From CAIYUC01 sp963682005 (GTDB lineage Bacteria; Bacteroidota; Bacteroidia; Bacteroidales; FEN-979): DNA of 64,000 nt. The notes under the pieces are model-generated. The model was not told the DNA's origin. It saw nothing but the letters and a program-made list of their open reading frames with translations, and searched no databases. The translations under genes and the position numbers were made by a program. The stretch lies in contig OY820914.1 of assembly GCA_963682005.1 (NCBI GenBank), positions 806,001-870,000 on the forward strand, given 5' to 3'. This document shows positions 26,278 through 34,767 of the stretch, one piece after another; position 1 is the first letter of the stretch; every line of letters begins with the position of its first letter.

Positions 26278-28542
26278 ATGACTACATACCATAACAGGCA
26301 ATGGAATGTAGCCAGGATTCATGCAACAATCCTGTCACCTCTTTTGATTCTTCTTCTGATTCCTTTCCTCGCCATTTGCGGTGATGATCCTTATCTGACC
26401 ATAAGTAAACTTTTTTCGGAACAACAGAATACAACCAATGACAGCCTGAAAATCGTGAAGCTATCCGAAATTGCCGGCATCTACTTTAATTATATCTATG
26501 ATAAAAAGATGGCGGACAGCACAAGTGACGTAGCAGTTAAGATCGCCGAACTCTCCTGCAAACCAGGGCTGCTTCTTTTAGCCTATAACCGCTATCTTGA
26601 ATGCAACGATGTTGATCTATACTTTCAGAAGGCGGTCGGGTATGGAAATAATGCGCTTCAACTGTGCCGGACTGTCTCAAACCCTGAAATGGAGTGGCGG
26701 ACATGTCATAATCTTGCACTTGCATGTCTCAGCCATTATGAATATGATAAGGCCATGGAATGGAGCAACAAGGCGTTTGGCATTGCAACCGCCCAGGATA
26801 ACAGTGTTTTCAAGGCAGAAAGCTACCTTGACCTTGGGAATAGCCTTGAATGCAAGAACCAGAAGGTGGAAGCTTTCGGGAATTATCTAAATGCCATAGA
26901 TCTCGCTGAAAAAACGAACAACATTCACTTACTTGAAAAATGTTACGGGCAATTGTCCGGATTTTATAATCTGAACAAACTTTTTGACAAGGCCATTTTT
27001 TACAAGCTCAAACAGGGTGATCTGATCAGGAAGAAATTGCCCGTAGATTCTATCGCCCTCATGTGGATCCAGTATGATCTGCAAGTGATCCAAAGCCGTT
27101 CCGGTATCAGCCATCTGAATGCAGAAAGTGTTAAGAATATTATTGATTTTTCCATCCGCAGAAAAGCAATCAAACTGAAGCTCTGGGAGTTCGGCATTTA
27201 CAGGAAATACCTGATCGACCACGACAGGATTGATCTGCTTTATGATCTGTATGTGAAGCAATACCCGGAGGAGATCCAGCGCATAAAAAAGGAAGAATAC
27301 CCTCTGTACCTCAGGCTCATGGCATTTTTCGAAGAAGAGGAACACCGGCCTGATTCAGCTTATTTTTATTTTACCGAAGCAGAAAAGGTGATGATCCTTG
27401 ATCCGAACAAGATCATGGTCTCCAATTTTTATAACCGCTTCGGGCAATTCCTGAAGCGCCACGGACGAAATGCCGAAGCCCTGGTTAAATTTAAAAAGGC
27501 ATATGACTTTGCAAACTCCGACACCTATTTCGGGAAGATTGAATTCATGCTCAATGCTACCAAGAACCTTGAAGCGATCTACAAGGATATGGGGGATTAT
27601 AGAAATGCATATACCTATTCAACGATCACCCGCGTTCTTTCCGACAGTGTCAGCAATATGACTAAAAAAGAGCAGGTGATCATCCTTGACATCAACCGGG
27701 AAACCATGCAGAAAGAGCATGCTGCCGAACTGGAGAAGCAGCGGAATGAAAAGACCATCCGCCAGCGAAAGACAGAGCGAAACATGATGGCCGGCGGGGT
27801 TGGATTCCTGATCATTCTCTCCCTGCTGATCTTCCGGAATTACAAGACACAGAAACGCTCCAATACTTTGCTGGATATTGCCAAAAAGAAATCTGAGGAA
27901 CTGTTGCTTAATATCCTTCCCCATGAAACCGCCGAAGAGCTGATGCACAGCGGCTCCGCAAAAGCGAAGCGGTTTGAGGAGGTGACGGTCATGTTCACCG
28001 ATTTCAAGGATTTCACCCAGCACAGCGAAAAAATGACCGCCGAAGAGCTGGTCAAGGAGATCCATTTCTATTTCAGCGAATTCGACCGGATCATCAGCAG
28101 CCATAACATTGAAAAGATCAAGATCATCGGCGACAGCTATATGTGTGCAGGAGGGCTGCCGGTCCCGAACACATCGAATCCATTTGATGTTGTCAGTGCA
28201 GCATTGGAACTGCAATCCTTTATGGTGGACGAAAAGAGGGTCAGGATTGGCATGAACCAACCCTATTTCGAACTTCGTATCGGGATCCACACAGGCCCGG
28301 TAGTGGCAGGGATCGTCGGCACAAAGAAATTTGCCTACGATATCTGGGGAGATACCGTGAATACCGCATCACGTATGGAAAACAGCGGAGAAACAGACAA
28401 AGTCAACATCAGCGGTGCAACTTATGAACGGATCAAAGACCGCTTTCATTGCACCTACCGCGGGAAGGTCGAAGCCAAGCACAAAGGGGAAATTGATATG
28501 TATTTCGTTGAACCTCTTTCCCGGGATTTTATTTCAGGTTGA
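26278..28542 (+). CDS. TPR-containing class III adenylate cyclase
   Basis: 754 aa from the ATG at 26278; an upstream in-frame TTG adds three residues. A signal or membrane segment (about 17-38) comes first, then an exported helical region with TPR-like repeats (about 60-480). A transmembrane helix (about 500-520) is followed by the cyclase homology domain (about 565-750). Metal-binding D575 (MFTDF) and D619 (GDSYM), purine-specifying K613 and D688 (YDIWG), and transition-state N695 and R699 are all present, so ATP to cAMP is predicted. Its 3' end overlaps the convergent paralogue B gene by 14 bp. Signal sensed by the TPR part is unknown. Confidence 0.93.
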   Translation: MTTYHNRQWNVARIHATILSPLLILLLIPFLAICGDDPYLTISKLFSEQQNTTNDSLKIVKLSEIAGIYFNYIYDKKMADSTSDVAVKIAELSCKPGLLLLAYNRYLECNDVDLYFQKAVGYGNNALQLCRTVSNPEMEWRTCHNLALACLSHYEYDKAMEWSNKAFGIATAQDNSVFKAESYLDLGNSLECKNQKVEAFGNYLNAIDLAEKTNNIHLLEKCYGQLSGFYNLNKLFDKAIFYKLKQGDLIRKKLPVDSIALMWIQYDLQVIQSRSGISHLNAESVKNIIDFSIRRKAIKLKLWEFGIYRKYLIDHDRIDLLYDLYVKQYPEEIQRIKKEEYPLYLRLMAFFEEEEHRPDSAYFYFTEAEKVMILDPNKIMVSNFYNRFGQFLKRHGRNAEALVKFKKAYDFANSDTYFGKIEFMLNATKNLEAIYKDMGDYRNAYTYSTITRVLSDSVSNMTKKEQVIILDINRETMQKEHAAELEKQRNEKTIRQRKTERNMMAGGVGFLIILSLLIFRNYKTQKRSNTLLDIAKKKSEELLLNILPHETAEELMHSGSAKAKRFEEVTVMFTDFKDFTQHSEKMTAEELVKEIHFYFSEFDRIISSHNIEKIKIIGDSYMCAGGLPVPNTSNPFDVVSAALELQSFMVDEKRVRIGMNQPYFELRIGIHTGPVVAGIVGTKKFAYDIWGDTVNTASRMENSGETDKVNISGATYERIKDRFHCTYRGKVEAKHKGEIDMYFVEPLSRDFISG

Positions 28543-28954
28543 TCGGGCTTTGCGAATCGCACACGGGAGGACACATACCGGAATGCTGGGAAACGGTCCT
28601 CGTCAGAGGCTTGGAGAGATCATCCCTCCCCTGTTTGTTCAATGCGACAACGACCCCAAGTGTATCCGACTTGTTTTCAATCCCAAGGTAGATCCTGAAT
28701 TCTTTGATATCCTTATCCAGGTCATTTAAGCTTTTCATGGCTGCGAACATATTCTCATCCACCTTGAATGCATAGGGGGATCCGTGAGCCGTATTCCTGT
28801 AAGCCGTCACAAGGGTTTTAGCTTCATCCGGAGTGATCGGGGCCGGCGAAGGAGGAGCGGGGTTGACGAATGAAACAACAGCCAGCAAAGAAATGCCGAA
28901 GATTGTTCCGGCTACAAAAGCCAACGCGATCCGGGGAAATCTTTTCTTTCTCAT
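28529..28954 (-). CDS. Small membrane-anchored protein with GMCPxxCD tail (paralogue B)
   Basis: 141 aa. Membrane helix (about 8-30), Pro-rich linker, then a domain with KEFRIYLGIENK and a C-terminal GMCPPVCDSQSPI (C128, C132). It is clearly related to the protein at 25729-26163, and the two genes sit on either side of the adenylate cyclase. Its stop overlaps the end of the cyclase gene by 14 bp on the opposite strand. Function unknown. Confidence 0.87.
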   Translation of the reverse strand: MRKKRFPRIALAFVAGTIFGISLLAVVSFVNPAPPSPAPITPDEAKTLVTAYRNTAHGSPYAFKVDENMFAAMKSLNDLDKDIKEFRIYLGIENKSDTLGVVVALNKQGRDDLSKPLTRTVSQHSGMCPPVCDSQSPINLK

Positions 28955-29061
28955 AATGATCTGTTTTTACGGTGAAACGAAGGTTGATGTTATCTCCCGA
29001 AAGATACAACCAATTTTTTCTTTAAGAATGAAATTGTGGAAAAAATTGCAAGGTCTTTCAA

Positions 29062-30519
29062 CTAAGATTCATCTGTCTCCAGTCGGGTCTTCAGGTCGGC
29101 CAGGCCAGCCTGCAATGCCAGCATTTCTTTTTCTTTCCGGGAGATGCTCATCTTTGCAGAAGCGATCCTGGCTTTCAGCCCGGTGACCGCTTCGGTCTCT
29201 TTTCCCGATGATTCCACGATCTCGAGCTGGTCTTCCAGCTCTTTCAGGTTCGCCTGCTCTTTTTCCAGGTCATCCTGGAGGCCATAAATCTCCGAAGTAA
29301 ATTCAGACAATTTATACTGCATCTTGACCTCCCAGTTCTTTTTTTTCTGCCGGAAGAACTCATCCAGCCGTTTGCTCAGGATGTCGAAGGCGGTTTGAAG
29401 CCTTGAATAAAGCTCCTCGCGTTGTTCCCTGACAAGCTTTATCCCCTTGAATTCAGCCTGTATCTTTTTGAGAAATTCCCTCGTTTCCTTGTACTGGTTC
29501 GTTTCTTCCGCCTGGGTCAGCCCCTGGTTTACAAGGAGCTTCAGCCGTTCATAATTTACTCGTGCTTCCTTCTCAAAACCCTGTTGTTCCTCATCCTGCC
29601 TCAGGTTGAGCATCGTGAATGCTTCCTGGAGCTTGTTCAGTAATTCCTCCCGCTGCTCTTTCATCAGCACTGATAACCTCACATCATTCTGAACAAGTTT
29701 GAATTGCTCCCTGACCTGGCGGAATTCAGCGGAATTCCCGGCCAGATCCAGGATCTCTCCCACCAACGGCTTAAGGCGGAGATAATTTTCATCTGCTGAT
29801 TTTTGCTGCCGGCTTGTCTCTTCCTCTTTCCGGATATTCAGCGTTGTGAAAGCTTCCCTGACCGTTTCGTACAGTTCATCCCGCTGGTCGCCGGTCAATT
29901 TTGCCGGACGGATCATATTCTGGCATTCGATCAGGATCTCCCTGGCAGTCCGAAGATCCAGGGTGGTCACCGAGCGTTCAACGGCCTCCTCCACCTGCTG
30001 TTTCAGCTGGGCATAATTTTCCGCCGCTTCTTTGACAAAACCTGCCTTTTCCTTCTCCTGGAATGCTTTCAGCTTATCAAAAGCGGCCTGAAGGCGATGA
30101 TACATTTCTTCCCTGTGCTCACGAAGGAGCTTCGCGCCCTTGAATCCCGCCTGAACACTGATCAGGAAATCCCAGGTTTCCCTGAAATCCTTCGGGTTGC
30201 TCGCCAGGAACATTGCCTCATCCACTTTGACCTTTAACTCGGAATAGTTAAGAAGAGCTTCATGTTCAAAATCCAGACGTTCCTCTTCGATCTGCCTGTT
30301 GACCCGGGCAAACTCTTCCTGCAGCCGGCTGTATAGCTCCTCCCGGTCTTCCCGTCTCAATTTTAATCCTTTGAATTCTTTCTGAATCTCTATCAAAAGA
30401 ACTTTCCCGTCGCGCAGGTCTTTTGCCGCTGAAATCTTTTTCAGGGTCTGATCCAGCTTGCTTTTCAGTTCACGGTAATTCTTCAGAGCCTCTTCATCAG
30501 GGTATTGCTGCCAATCCAT
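29062..30519 (-). CDS. Coiled-coil protein with five 77-residue repeats (DUF349-like)
   Basis: 485 aa, highly charged, no signal peptide. A repeat begins with NYxxLK at residues 14, 91, 168, 245 and 322, exactly 77 residues apart. Each unit also has a FKGxKLxREQREELYSRLQxAF segment that resembles DUF349 helices. After the fifth repeat (ending about 398) comes a continuous coiled coil (about 400-485, with LQDDLEKEQANLKELEDQLE). Five regular repeats in frame imply a rod-like cytoplasmic protein. Function unknown. A TACTTTTG promoter box lies on the minus strand at 30555-30562. Confidence 0.9.
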   Translation of the reverse strand: MDWQQYPDEEALKNYRELKSKLDQTLKKISAAKDLRDGKVLLIEIQKEFKGLKLRREDREELYSRLQEEFARVNRQIEEERLDFEHEALLNYSELKVKVDEAMFLASNPKDFRETWDFLISVQAGFKGAKLLREHREEMYHRLQAAFDKLKAFQEKEKAGFVKEAAENYAQLKQQVEEAVERSVTTLDLRTAREILIECQNMIRPAKLTGDQRDELYETVREAFTTLNIRKEEETSRQQKSADENYLRLKPLVGEILDLAGNSAEFRQVREQFKLVQNDVRLSVLMKEQREELLNKLQEAFTMLNLRQDEEQQGFEKEARVNYERLKLLVNQGLTQAEETNQYKETREFLKKIQAEFKGIKLVREQREELYSRLQTAFDILSKRLDEFFRQKKKNWEVKMQYKLSEFTSEIYGLQDDLEKEQANLKELEDQLEIVESSGKETEAVTGLKARIASAKMSISRKEKEMLALQAGLADLKTRLETDES

Positions 30520-30846
30520 AATATTAATATTAATGTAACATCGCCTGTCAGATACAAAAGTAGTTCAATTGAAGATTCTGAAGGTAAAATTTCAGGCTTG
30601 TCTCAAAAGTAATTACCCATCCACAAAGCCTCCCGGAAGGCAGACATCAATAAACCGAATTTTCCTTGTTATGTTCATCCCTGACGGGAATTGTCCCCGC
30701 AACAGGTCAATCAACCCTGTCCTGTTCTTATATACGGATGATTTATTACTCTTTACCGATTAAAATTGCATCAGGTCTGTCAGGGAGTTAAATTTGATAT
30801 ACATTGAATATAAGTCAGGAAACGGAACAAAAAAATCAAGTCTTCT
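30520..30846. other. 327-bp divergent intergenic region
   Basis: Contains a minus-strand -7 box TACTTTTG (30555-30562) for the coiled-coil gene and a plus-strand promoter at 30766-30796 for the phosphoesterase. No additional gene seen. Confidence 0.6.
30766..30796 (+). promoter_or_regulatory. Promoter of phosphoesterase gene
   Basis: TTG (30766-30768), 20-nt spacer and TAAATTTG (30789-30796), a full -7 consensus, 50 bp before the start codon. Confidence 0.65.
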
Positions 30847-31590
30847 ATGAAAAACCACAGGATTGCAGTATTATCAGACATACATGGTAATTCATGGGCT
30901 TTGGAGGCTGTTTTGAAAGATATCCGAAGCCGGGGAATAGAAAGGATCGTTAACCTTGGCGACAGTCTATACGGGCCGCTGGATCCGTATGGCACCATGG
31001 AACTGATCGCTGAAAGCCGGATGATCAGCATTTCCGGAAATGAGGACAGGCTGATCATCGATTCGATCGGAAAAACAACTGAAGTGAGAACACTTCAGTA
31101 TGTTCTTGGCGAGTTGAATCTTCATGCCATTGAATGGCTTTCCACACTGACCTCCACCAGGATCCTGGACGGGCAGATATTCATGTGCCATGGAACTCCT
31201 GCCTGTGATGATGATTATTTTCTTGAACACGTGAATAATGGTTGCGTTCAAATCAGGGACACCAATGATCTTGAAGATATCCTCGGGGTTGTCCGTCAGA
31301 AGGTCATTCTCTGCGGACACAGTCATATACCGCGAATTGTAACCACAAACCGGCATATGATCATTAATCCCGGGAGTGTGGGGTTGCCTGCTTTCACGGA
31401 TGAAAAGCCGGTGATGCATAAAATGGAAAAGTACAACCCCGATGCAAGCTACACCATCCTGTCGTCGGATGATCATGAGATCTCGGTCGACCAGGTTTCC
31501 ATCAATTATGACTTCGAAAAAGCTGCACGGTATGCGGAATCCAATAACCGGCAGGATTGGGCAAGATGGCTGAGAACAGGAAGGGCATGA
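30847..31590 (+). CDS. Metallophosphoesterase (calcineurin-like, YfcE/MJ0936-type)
   Basis: 247 aa with all metal-binding motifs: SDIHGN (residues 10-15), NLGDSLYG, SGNEDR, a catalytic His in CHGTPACDD, and CGHSHIPR. These coordinate two divalent metals for phosphoester hydrolysis. Family members act on phosphodiesters, ApnA dinucleotides or protein phosphates; the substrate is not predictable. Cytoplasmic, single gene, convergent with the ABM-like gene 4 bp away. Confidence 0.93.
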   Translation: MKNHRIAVLSDIHGNSWALEAVLKDIRSRGIERIVNLGDSLYGPLDPYGTMELIAESRMISISGNEDRLIIDSIGKTTEVRTLQYVLGELNLHAIEWLSTLTSTRILDGQIFMCHGTPACDDDYFLEHVNNGCVQIRDTNDLEDILGVVRQKVILCGHSHIPRIVTTNRHMIINPGSVGLPAFTDEKPVMHKMEKYNPDASYTILSSDDHEISVDQVSINYDFEKAARYAESNNRQDWARWLRTGRA

Positions 31591-31594
31591 AGGA

Positions 31595-31912
31595 TCAGTA
31601 GTCAAACGTTTCACAATGGATGACTTCAGGCTCAAACCCGACCAGGAAATCCGTATCCTCGGGATAGTATTTTGCTCTCAGATAATTTTCTCCGGCAAAA
31701 GCTATGATGCTTTCCAGGTTTTTCCACCGTGTGATCGTCCAGAAATGGCACACCTCTCCGTCGATCATCCGGAGTATTTGCACTGACAAGTTTCCCGGGG
31801 TACTTTTATAATCCGGGACAGCAGTTTTCTCCAGGAATGCCATGTATTCCTCTGCATGGATCGCCTGGGTTTTCCCGTGCCAGATCCTCGTTATTACCGG
31901 ATTTCTTTTCAT
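31595..31912 (-). CDS. Antibiotic biosynthesis monooxygenase-like (ABM) small protein
   Basis: 105 aa with the ferredoxin-like ABM pattern: ITRIWHGKTQ at the first strand, a helix with EEYMAFLEKTAVPDYKSTPG, then VQILR and FWTITRWKNLESIIAFAGENY. Such proteins dimerise and are monooxygenases or stress proteins (for example YdhR-like). No catalytic residue assigned. Cytoplasmic. Confidence 0.85.
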   Translation of the reverse strand: MKRNPVITRIWHGKTQAIHAEEYMAFLEKTAVPDYKSTPGNLSVQILRMIDGEVCHFWTITRWKNLESIIAFAGENYLRAKYYPEDTDFLVGFEPEVIHCETFDY

Positions 31913-31930
31913 GATCGTTCCTCCTGTTTC

Positions 31931-32041
31931 CCCGGGCTTACGCCCGGCTTACATCCCCGGGTTTACGCCCGGCTTTACATCCCCGGGTTTACGCCCGGCT
32001 TTACATCCCCCGGCTTTACATCCCCGGGCTTACGCCCGGGG
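31931..32041. repeat. CCCGGG-TTACG tandem repeat
   Basis: About four and a half units of 25-26 bp with a CCGGGxTTACGCCCGG core, itself an inverted repeat (CCGGG/CCCGG). Adjacent units are separated by CTTTACATC. It lies between two minus-strand genes and codes nothing convincing. Similar GC-rich hairpin repeats are widespread in environmental genomes. Confidence 0.8.
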
Positions 32042-32051
32042 TTATTCAAAG

Positions 32052-32573
32052 TTAAGTACTTCGTACTTTTTTTAGTGCGGTGAGGTAGATTTTTTTGATG
32101 CTGTTTTTTTCTTCGCGTTCCAGGATGGCGTCGATGGCTGGCAGCAACGAAGTGTTGTATTTGGTTTTCAGTTTGATGATCTCGGTGAGGGCAAAGGCGG
32201 CGCTCCAGCGGACCACGGTACCGGAATGTTCGGTATTGGCGAGCAGGCTGCTGATCGCTTTGTCCAGGTTACCGGGAAACCGATGAGCAATATTCCCGAT
32301 CACCCTTGCGGATTCCCATTTGATGCGCGGAGCTTTATCTTTCAGGGTACCGGTCACAAATTCCAGGCATGCGCTGTCGGCAATTCCGGGGTTTGTTTTC
32401 GTTGCAAATTCAAGGGCTTCGATACAGGTCGCTTTGGCAGGATCTTTTGATGACTTTGCGAATTCAACCAAGGCCGAAATCATGATCTCACCACTAAGGA
32501 TCATCTTGCTAATGAACTCCGTTTTGTCCTTTGGATTTATGAACTTATCGTTCAGTATTTCCCTGATGTCCAT
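32052..32573 (-). CDS. HEAT-repeat protein
   Basis: 173 aa, all-helical. At least three HEAT-like units (for example IKWESARVIGNIAHRFPGNLDKAISSLL and VRWSAAFALTEIIKLKTKYNTSL). Probably a protein-protein interaction scaffold in the cytoplasm. It is 17 bp downstream of the membrane protein gene on the same strand, a likely two-gene operon. Confidence 0.88.
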   Translation of the reverse strand: MDIREILNDKFINPKDKTEFISKMILSGEIMISALVEFAKSSKDPAKATCIEALEFATKTNPGIADSACLEFVTGTLKDKAPRIKWESARVIGNIAHRFPGNLDKAISSLLANTEHSGTVVRWSAAFALTEIIKLKTKYNTSLLPAIDAILEREEKNSIKKIYLTALKKVRST

Positions 32574-32590
32574 ACCTGGCTGGTTTGGGA

Positions 32591-33049
32591 TTATTTTTTC
32601 GGGTACGCTCCCTGCTGGATCTCCGCGTGACGGATGTCGCCGCCTGTCGCCCCGGTCCTAATGGCAAAAAAGCTGACAATGATCGCACCGATCAGAAGGA
32701 TCAGGTTGAATTTCCTCAGGAGCTCTTCTTTTTTCATGGCCAGGTAGATCCCGGCCATTCCGATGGCCGCCAGGATCATCATCCCAATAAAAAAGAGGAG
32801 ACTAAAGGTTTCGTGAGGTTCGATGATTTCTTCGGTAATACCGGGATAGGTCTGCATGATCTCTTCGGCACCGTCACCGGTCAGGTAGGCCAATAAAGCA
32901 CATATGCCCAGGACCAGGTATGACCAGAGCGAAAGTTTTCTTATTCCTTCGTTCGAAGTTATTACAGCATAAATGTTCAGAAGGATCGCAAACCCGAGCC
33001 CGACGATGGGCAGGTGGGTGAACATGAGATGCAGTTGAGCTGTGTTCAT
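32591..33049 (-). CDS. Four-helix membrane protein, DUF2231-like
   Basis: 152 aa with four membrane helices (about 9-30, 41-58, 85-105, 113-132). It carries conserved THLPIV near the start, TGDGAEE, EPHE and a C-terminal TGATGGDIRHAEI. These His-containing motifs match the general pattern of DUF2231-type proteins, where His may bind heme or metal. Assignment by pattern only. Heads a probable operon with the HEAT-repeat gene. Confidence 0.78.
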   Translation of the reverse strand: MNTAQLHLMFTHLPIVGLGFAILLNIYAVITSNEGIRKLSLWSYLVLGICALLAYLTGDGAEEIMQTYPGITEEIIEPHETFSLLFFIGMMILAAIGMAGIYLAMKKEELLRKFNLILLIGAIIVSFFAIRTGATGGDIRHAEIQQGAYPKK

Positions 33050-33060
33050 AATATCAAATT

Positions 33061-33095
33061 ATAGTCAAAAGTCAAAGGTCAAAAGTTAAAAGTTA
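33061..33095. repeat. Heptamer repeat AAAGTCA-like
   Basis: Five consecutive 7-nt units (ATAGTCA, AAAGTCA, AAGGTCA, AAAGTTA, AAAGTTA), just upstream of the DUF2231-like gene start. Confidence 0.8.
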
Positions 33096-33136
33096 AATCA
33101 CCTTTTATTGGGAAAGAGGCAAAGATAAAAAAAGTT

Positions 33137-34213
33137 TTACTGGCAAGGTTTGCGGGCAGGAGCAGTTGTACAAACCGTTTTCACACTACCTCCGGTACAA
33201 ACGCCGTAAGAATAGGTTAGTTGCCCGGTTGAGACACACCCTGGTGTAACAGACCCAGGATCATCAGTCTGAAAGGGGGGAGAAATTTCAGTATTACTAC
33301 TGTTACAGGTGATAACCGTGGTTGTGACGGTATATTCATATTTTGGTTTCTGACAGTTGCCATTGCAACATTCCTCTCCGGAAGCACATATGTTGCCGCA
33401 ACTACCGCAATTAACAGGGTCTGTTTGTGTGTTGGTACAAAAACCACCGCAACATATTTCTCCCGGGCCACATTGAGGATCTGGCCCATCTACATTTATT
33501 TCATCACCGTTCACGCATTTCTTGCACCGCGTTACATTCGGGTTATCCCAATTTTCGGGTTCCCCGTTCACACATTGTTTGCAATTTCCGATGAATTGAG
33601 AATCATCGTTTACAACAACACCATTCACACATTTTTTGCACATCCCGGGATCTTCTGAATCATCCGGAACGGCCAAGCCTCCCTCACATTTCAGGCACAT
33701 CCCGGGATCCTGCGATTCATCCACAACAATATTTCCATCCCTGCAAATCTTACAAATAGCAGGCACTGTCTTCATGCAATTATCGTATTCCTCCTTTGCG
33801 GCTTTTAACGCTTTGATTGCATCATCCAACGTTTTGATCGCATCATTTGCTGTTTTCATGGCATCTCTGAACACATTAGAAGCCTTAAGCGCTTCATCTT
33901 CAGTCAAAGTCAGCGCATCAATAGCAGCCTGGCATCCGGGTCTCAATGTTCCAAGATAACCGCAAGCAGATTCCATTTTACCACGTGCTATCTCTACCCT
34001 GAATGAAGCGTTCAAATGGGCAATTGATGCAGAAAGTAAAGCATCCGCCGCATTTTTTGAATTGATGCTCGCTTCACGCGCTTTCTCTTTTGCAGCGTTG
34101 AGGCTATTTAATTCCTCTGTACAGGGCGGGCAATGCTGAGCGAATACACAGGTATTATTAATGCAGAAAACACACAACAACAATGACAGAAATAAGAGTG
34201 ATCCCTTTTTCAT
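33137..34213 (-). CDS. Cysteine-rich exported protein with five 19-residue CxxC repeats
   Basis: 358 aa from the ATG at 34213, which starts a signal peptide (MKKGSLLFLSLLLCVFC); an ATG at 34234 adds seven residues ahead of it. After CPPC come a helical Ala/Lys-rich coil (about 35-145) and then five perfect-period repeats of 19 residues. Their CxxC pairs begin at residues 154, 173, 192, 211 and 230 with xxGxxxxDxSxDPGM between. Next is a Stig1-like segment (CGPGEICCGGFC, DPVNCGSCGN, CCNGNC), then a beta-rich C-terminus. At the distal end of a four-gene envelope operon. Function unknown; likely disulfide-stabilised or metal-binding surface protein. Confidence 0.85.
   Translation of the reverse strand: MKKGSLLFLSLLLCVFCINNTCVFAQHCPPCTEELNSLNAAKEKAREASINSKNAADALLSASIAHLNASFRVEIARGKMESACGYLGTLRPGCQAAIDALTLTEDEALKASNVFRDAMKTANDAIKTLDDAIKALKAAKEEYDNCMKTVPAICKICRDGNIVVDESQDPGMCLKCEGGLAVPDDSEDPGMCKKCVNGVVVNDDSQFIGNCKQCVNGEPENWDNPNVTRCKKCVNGDEINVDGPDPQCGPGEICCGGFCTNTQTDPVNCGSCGNICASGEECCNGNCQKPKYEYTVTTTVITCNSSNTEISPPFQTDDPGSVTPGCVSTGQLTYSYGVCTGGSVKTVCTTAPARKPCQ
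33470..33754 (-). repeat. Five 57-bp in-frame repeats (19-residue CxxC units)
   Basis: DNA of the tandem CxxC units in the cysteine-rich protein. Unit length is constant at 57 bp, although sequence between units has diverged. Confidence 0.8.
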
Positions 34214-34281
34214 ATTATCTCCAAAACAGTCCATACCTTCTACGTTGAATCCTAAGACATCATTTTTTCGGAATTACCTGA

Positions 34282-34734
34282 TTAATTTAACTCCTTGTTC
34301 CCCTGACCCGTGTGTTTGATATCTAATGTAAAATCAACATGATTCAAATCAATCCCTTTCCTGATCTCTAACTGTTCTTTATTATAAATCGGCATTCCCG
34401 GCCCCGCAATGTTAAATGTGTATATATCAGGACTTAAATCCCGCACGGAATAATTCCCCAGCGAATCACTTTGTACATGACAAACCATGAAATTGCCCAT
34501 TGTCACATATACATCCGCATGAGCCACCGGTTTTTTCAATACATCGGTAATCGTTCCGGAAATGGTAAATGTTTTATCCGATTCGAATGCCATCTTGTTA
34601 TCGCCGGTTCCACCGATCTTTTTGGAAAAAAGGCCCAGTACGGTGATGTCGCCAGATTTGCATTGGGTAAGCATGACCAGCGCAAAAGCTAAAAACAGGA
34701 GTAATGCAATATTGTTTCTTTTTTGCCTTTTCAT
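34282..34734 (-). CDS. Lipoprotein with carboxypeptidase regulatory-like domain
   Basis: 150 aa from the ATG at 34734. A lipobox (VMLTQC) gives a lipid-anchored Cys; an upstream ATG at 34761 is less likely. The mature part has a CarboxypepD_reg-like beta sandwich (TFTISGTITDVLKKPVAHADVYV, SLGNYSVRDLSPDIYTFNIAG), common in Bacteroidota envelope proteins. Second-last gene of the 36530-33137 operon. Confidence 0.82.
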   Translation of the reverse strand: MKRQKRNNIALLLFLAFALVMLTQCKSGDITVLGLFSKKIGGTGDNKMAFESDKTFTISGTITDVLKKPVAHADVYVTMGNFMVCHVQSDSLGNYSVRDLSPDIYTFNIAGPGMPIYNKEQLEIRKGIDLNHVDFTLDIKHTGQGNKELN

Positions 34735-34767
34735 TTTCAGTTCATCCTTTTGCAATCGCATAAAACT

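Noticed and set aside
31931..32041. CRISPR-like GC repeat
   Set aside because: No unique spacers; units differ only by point changes.
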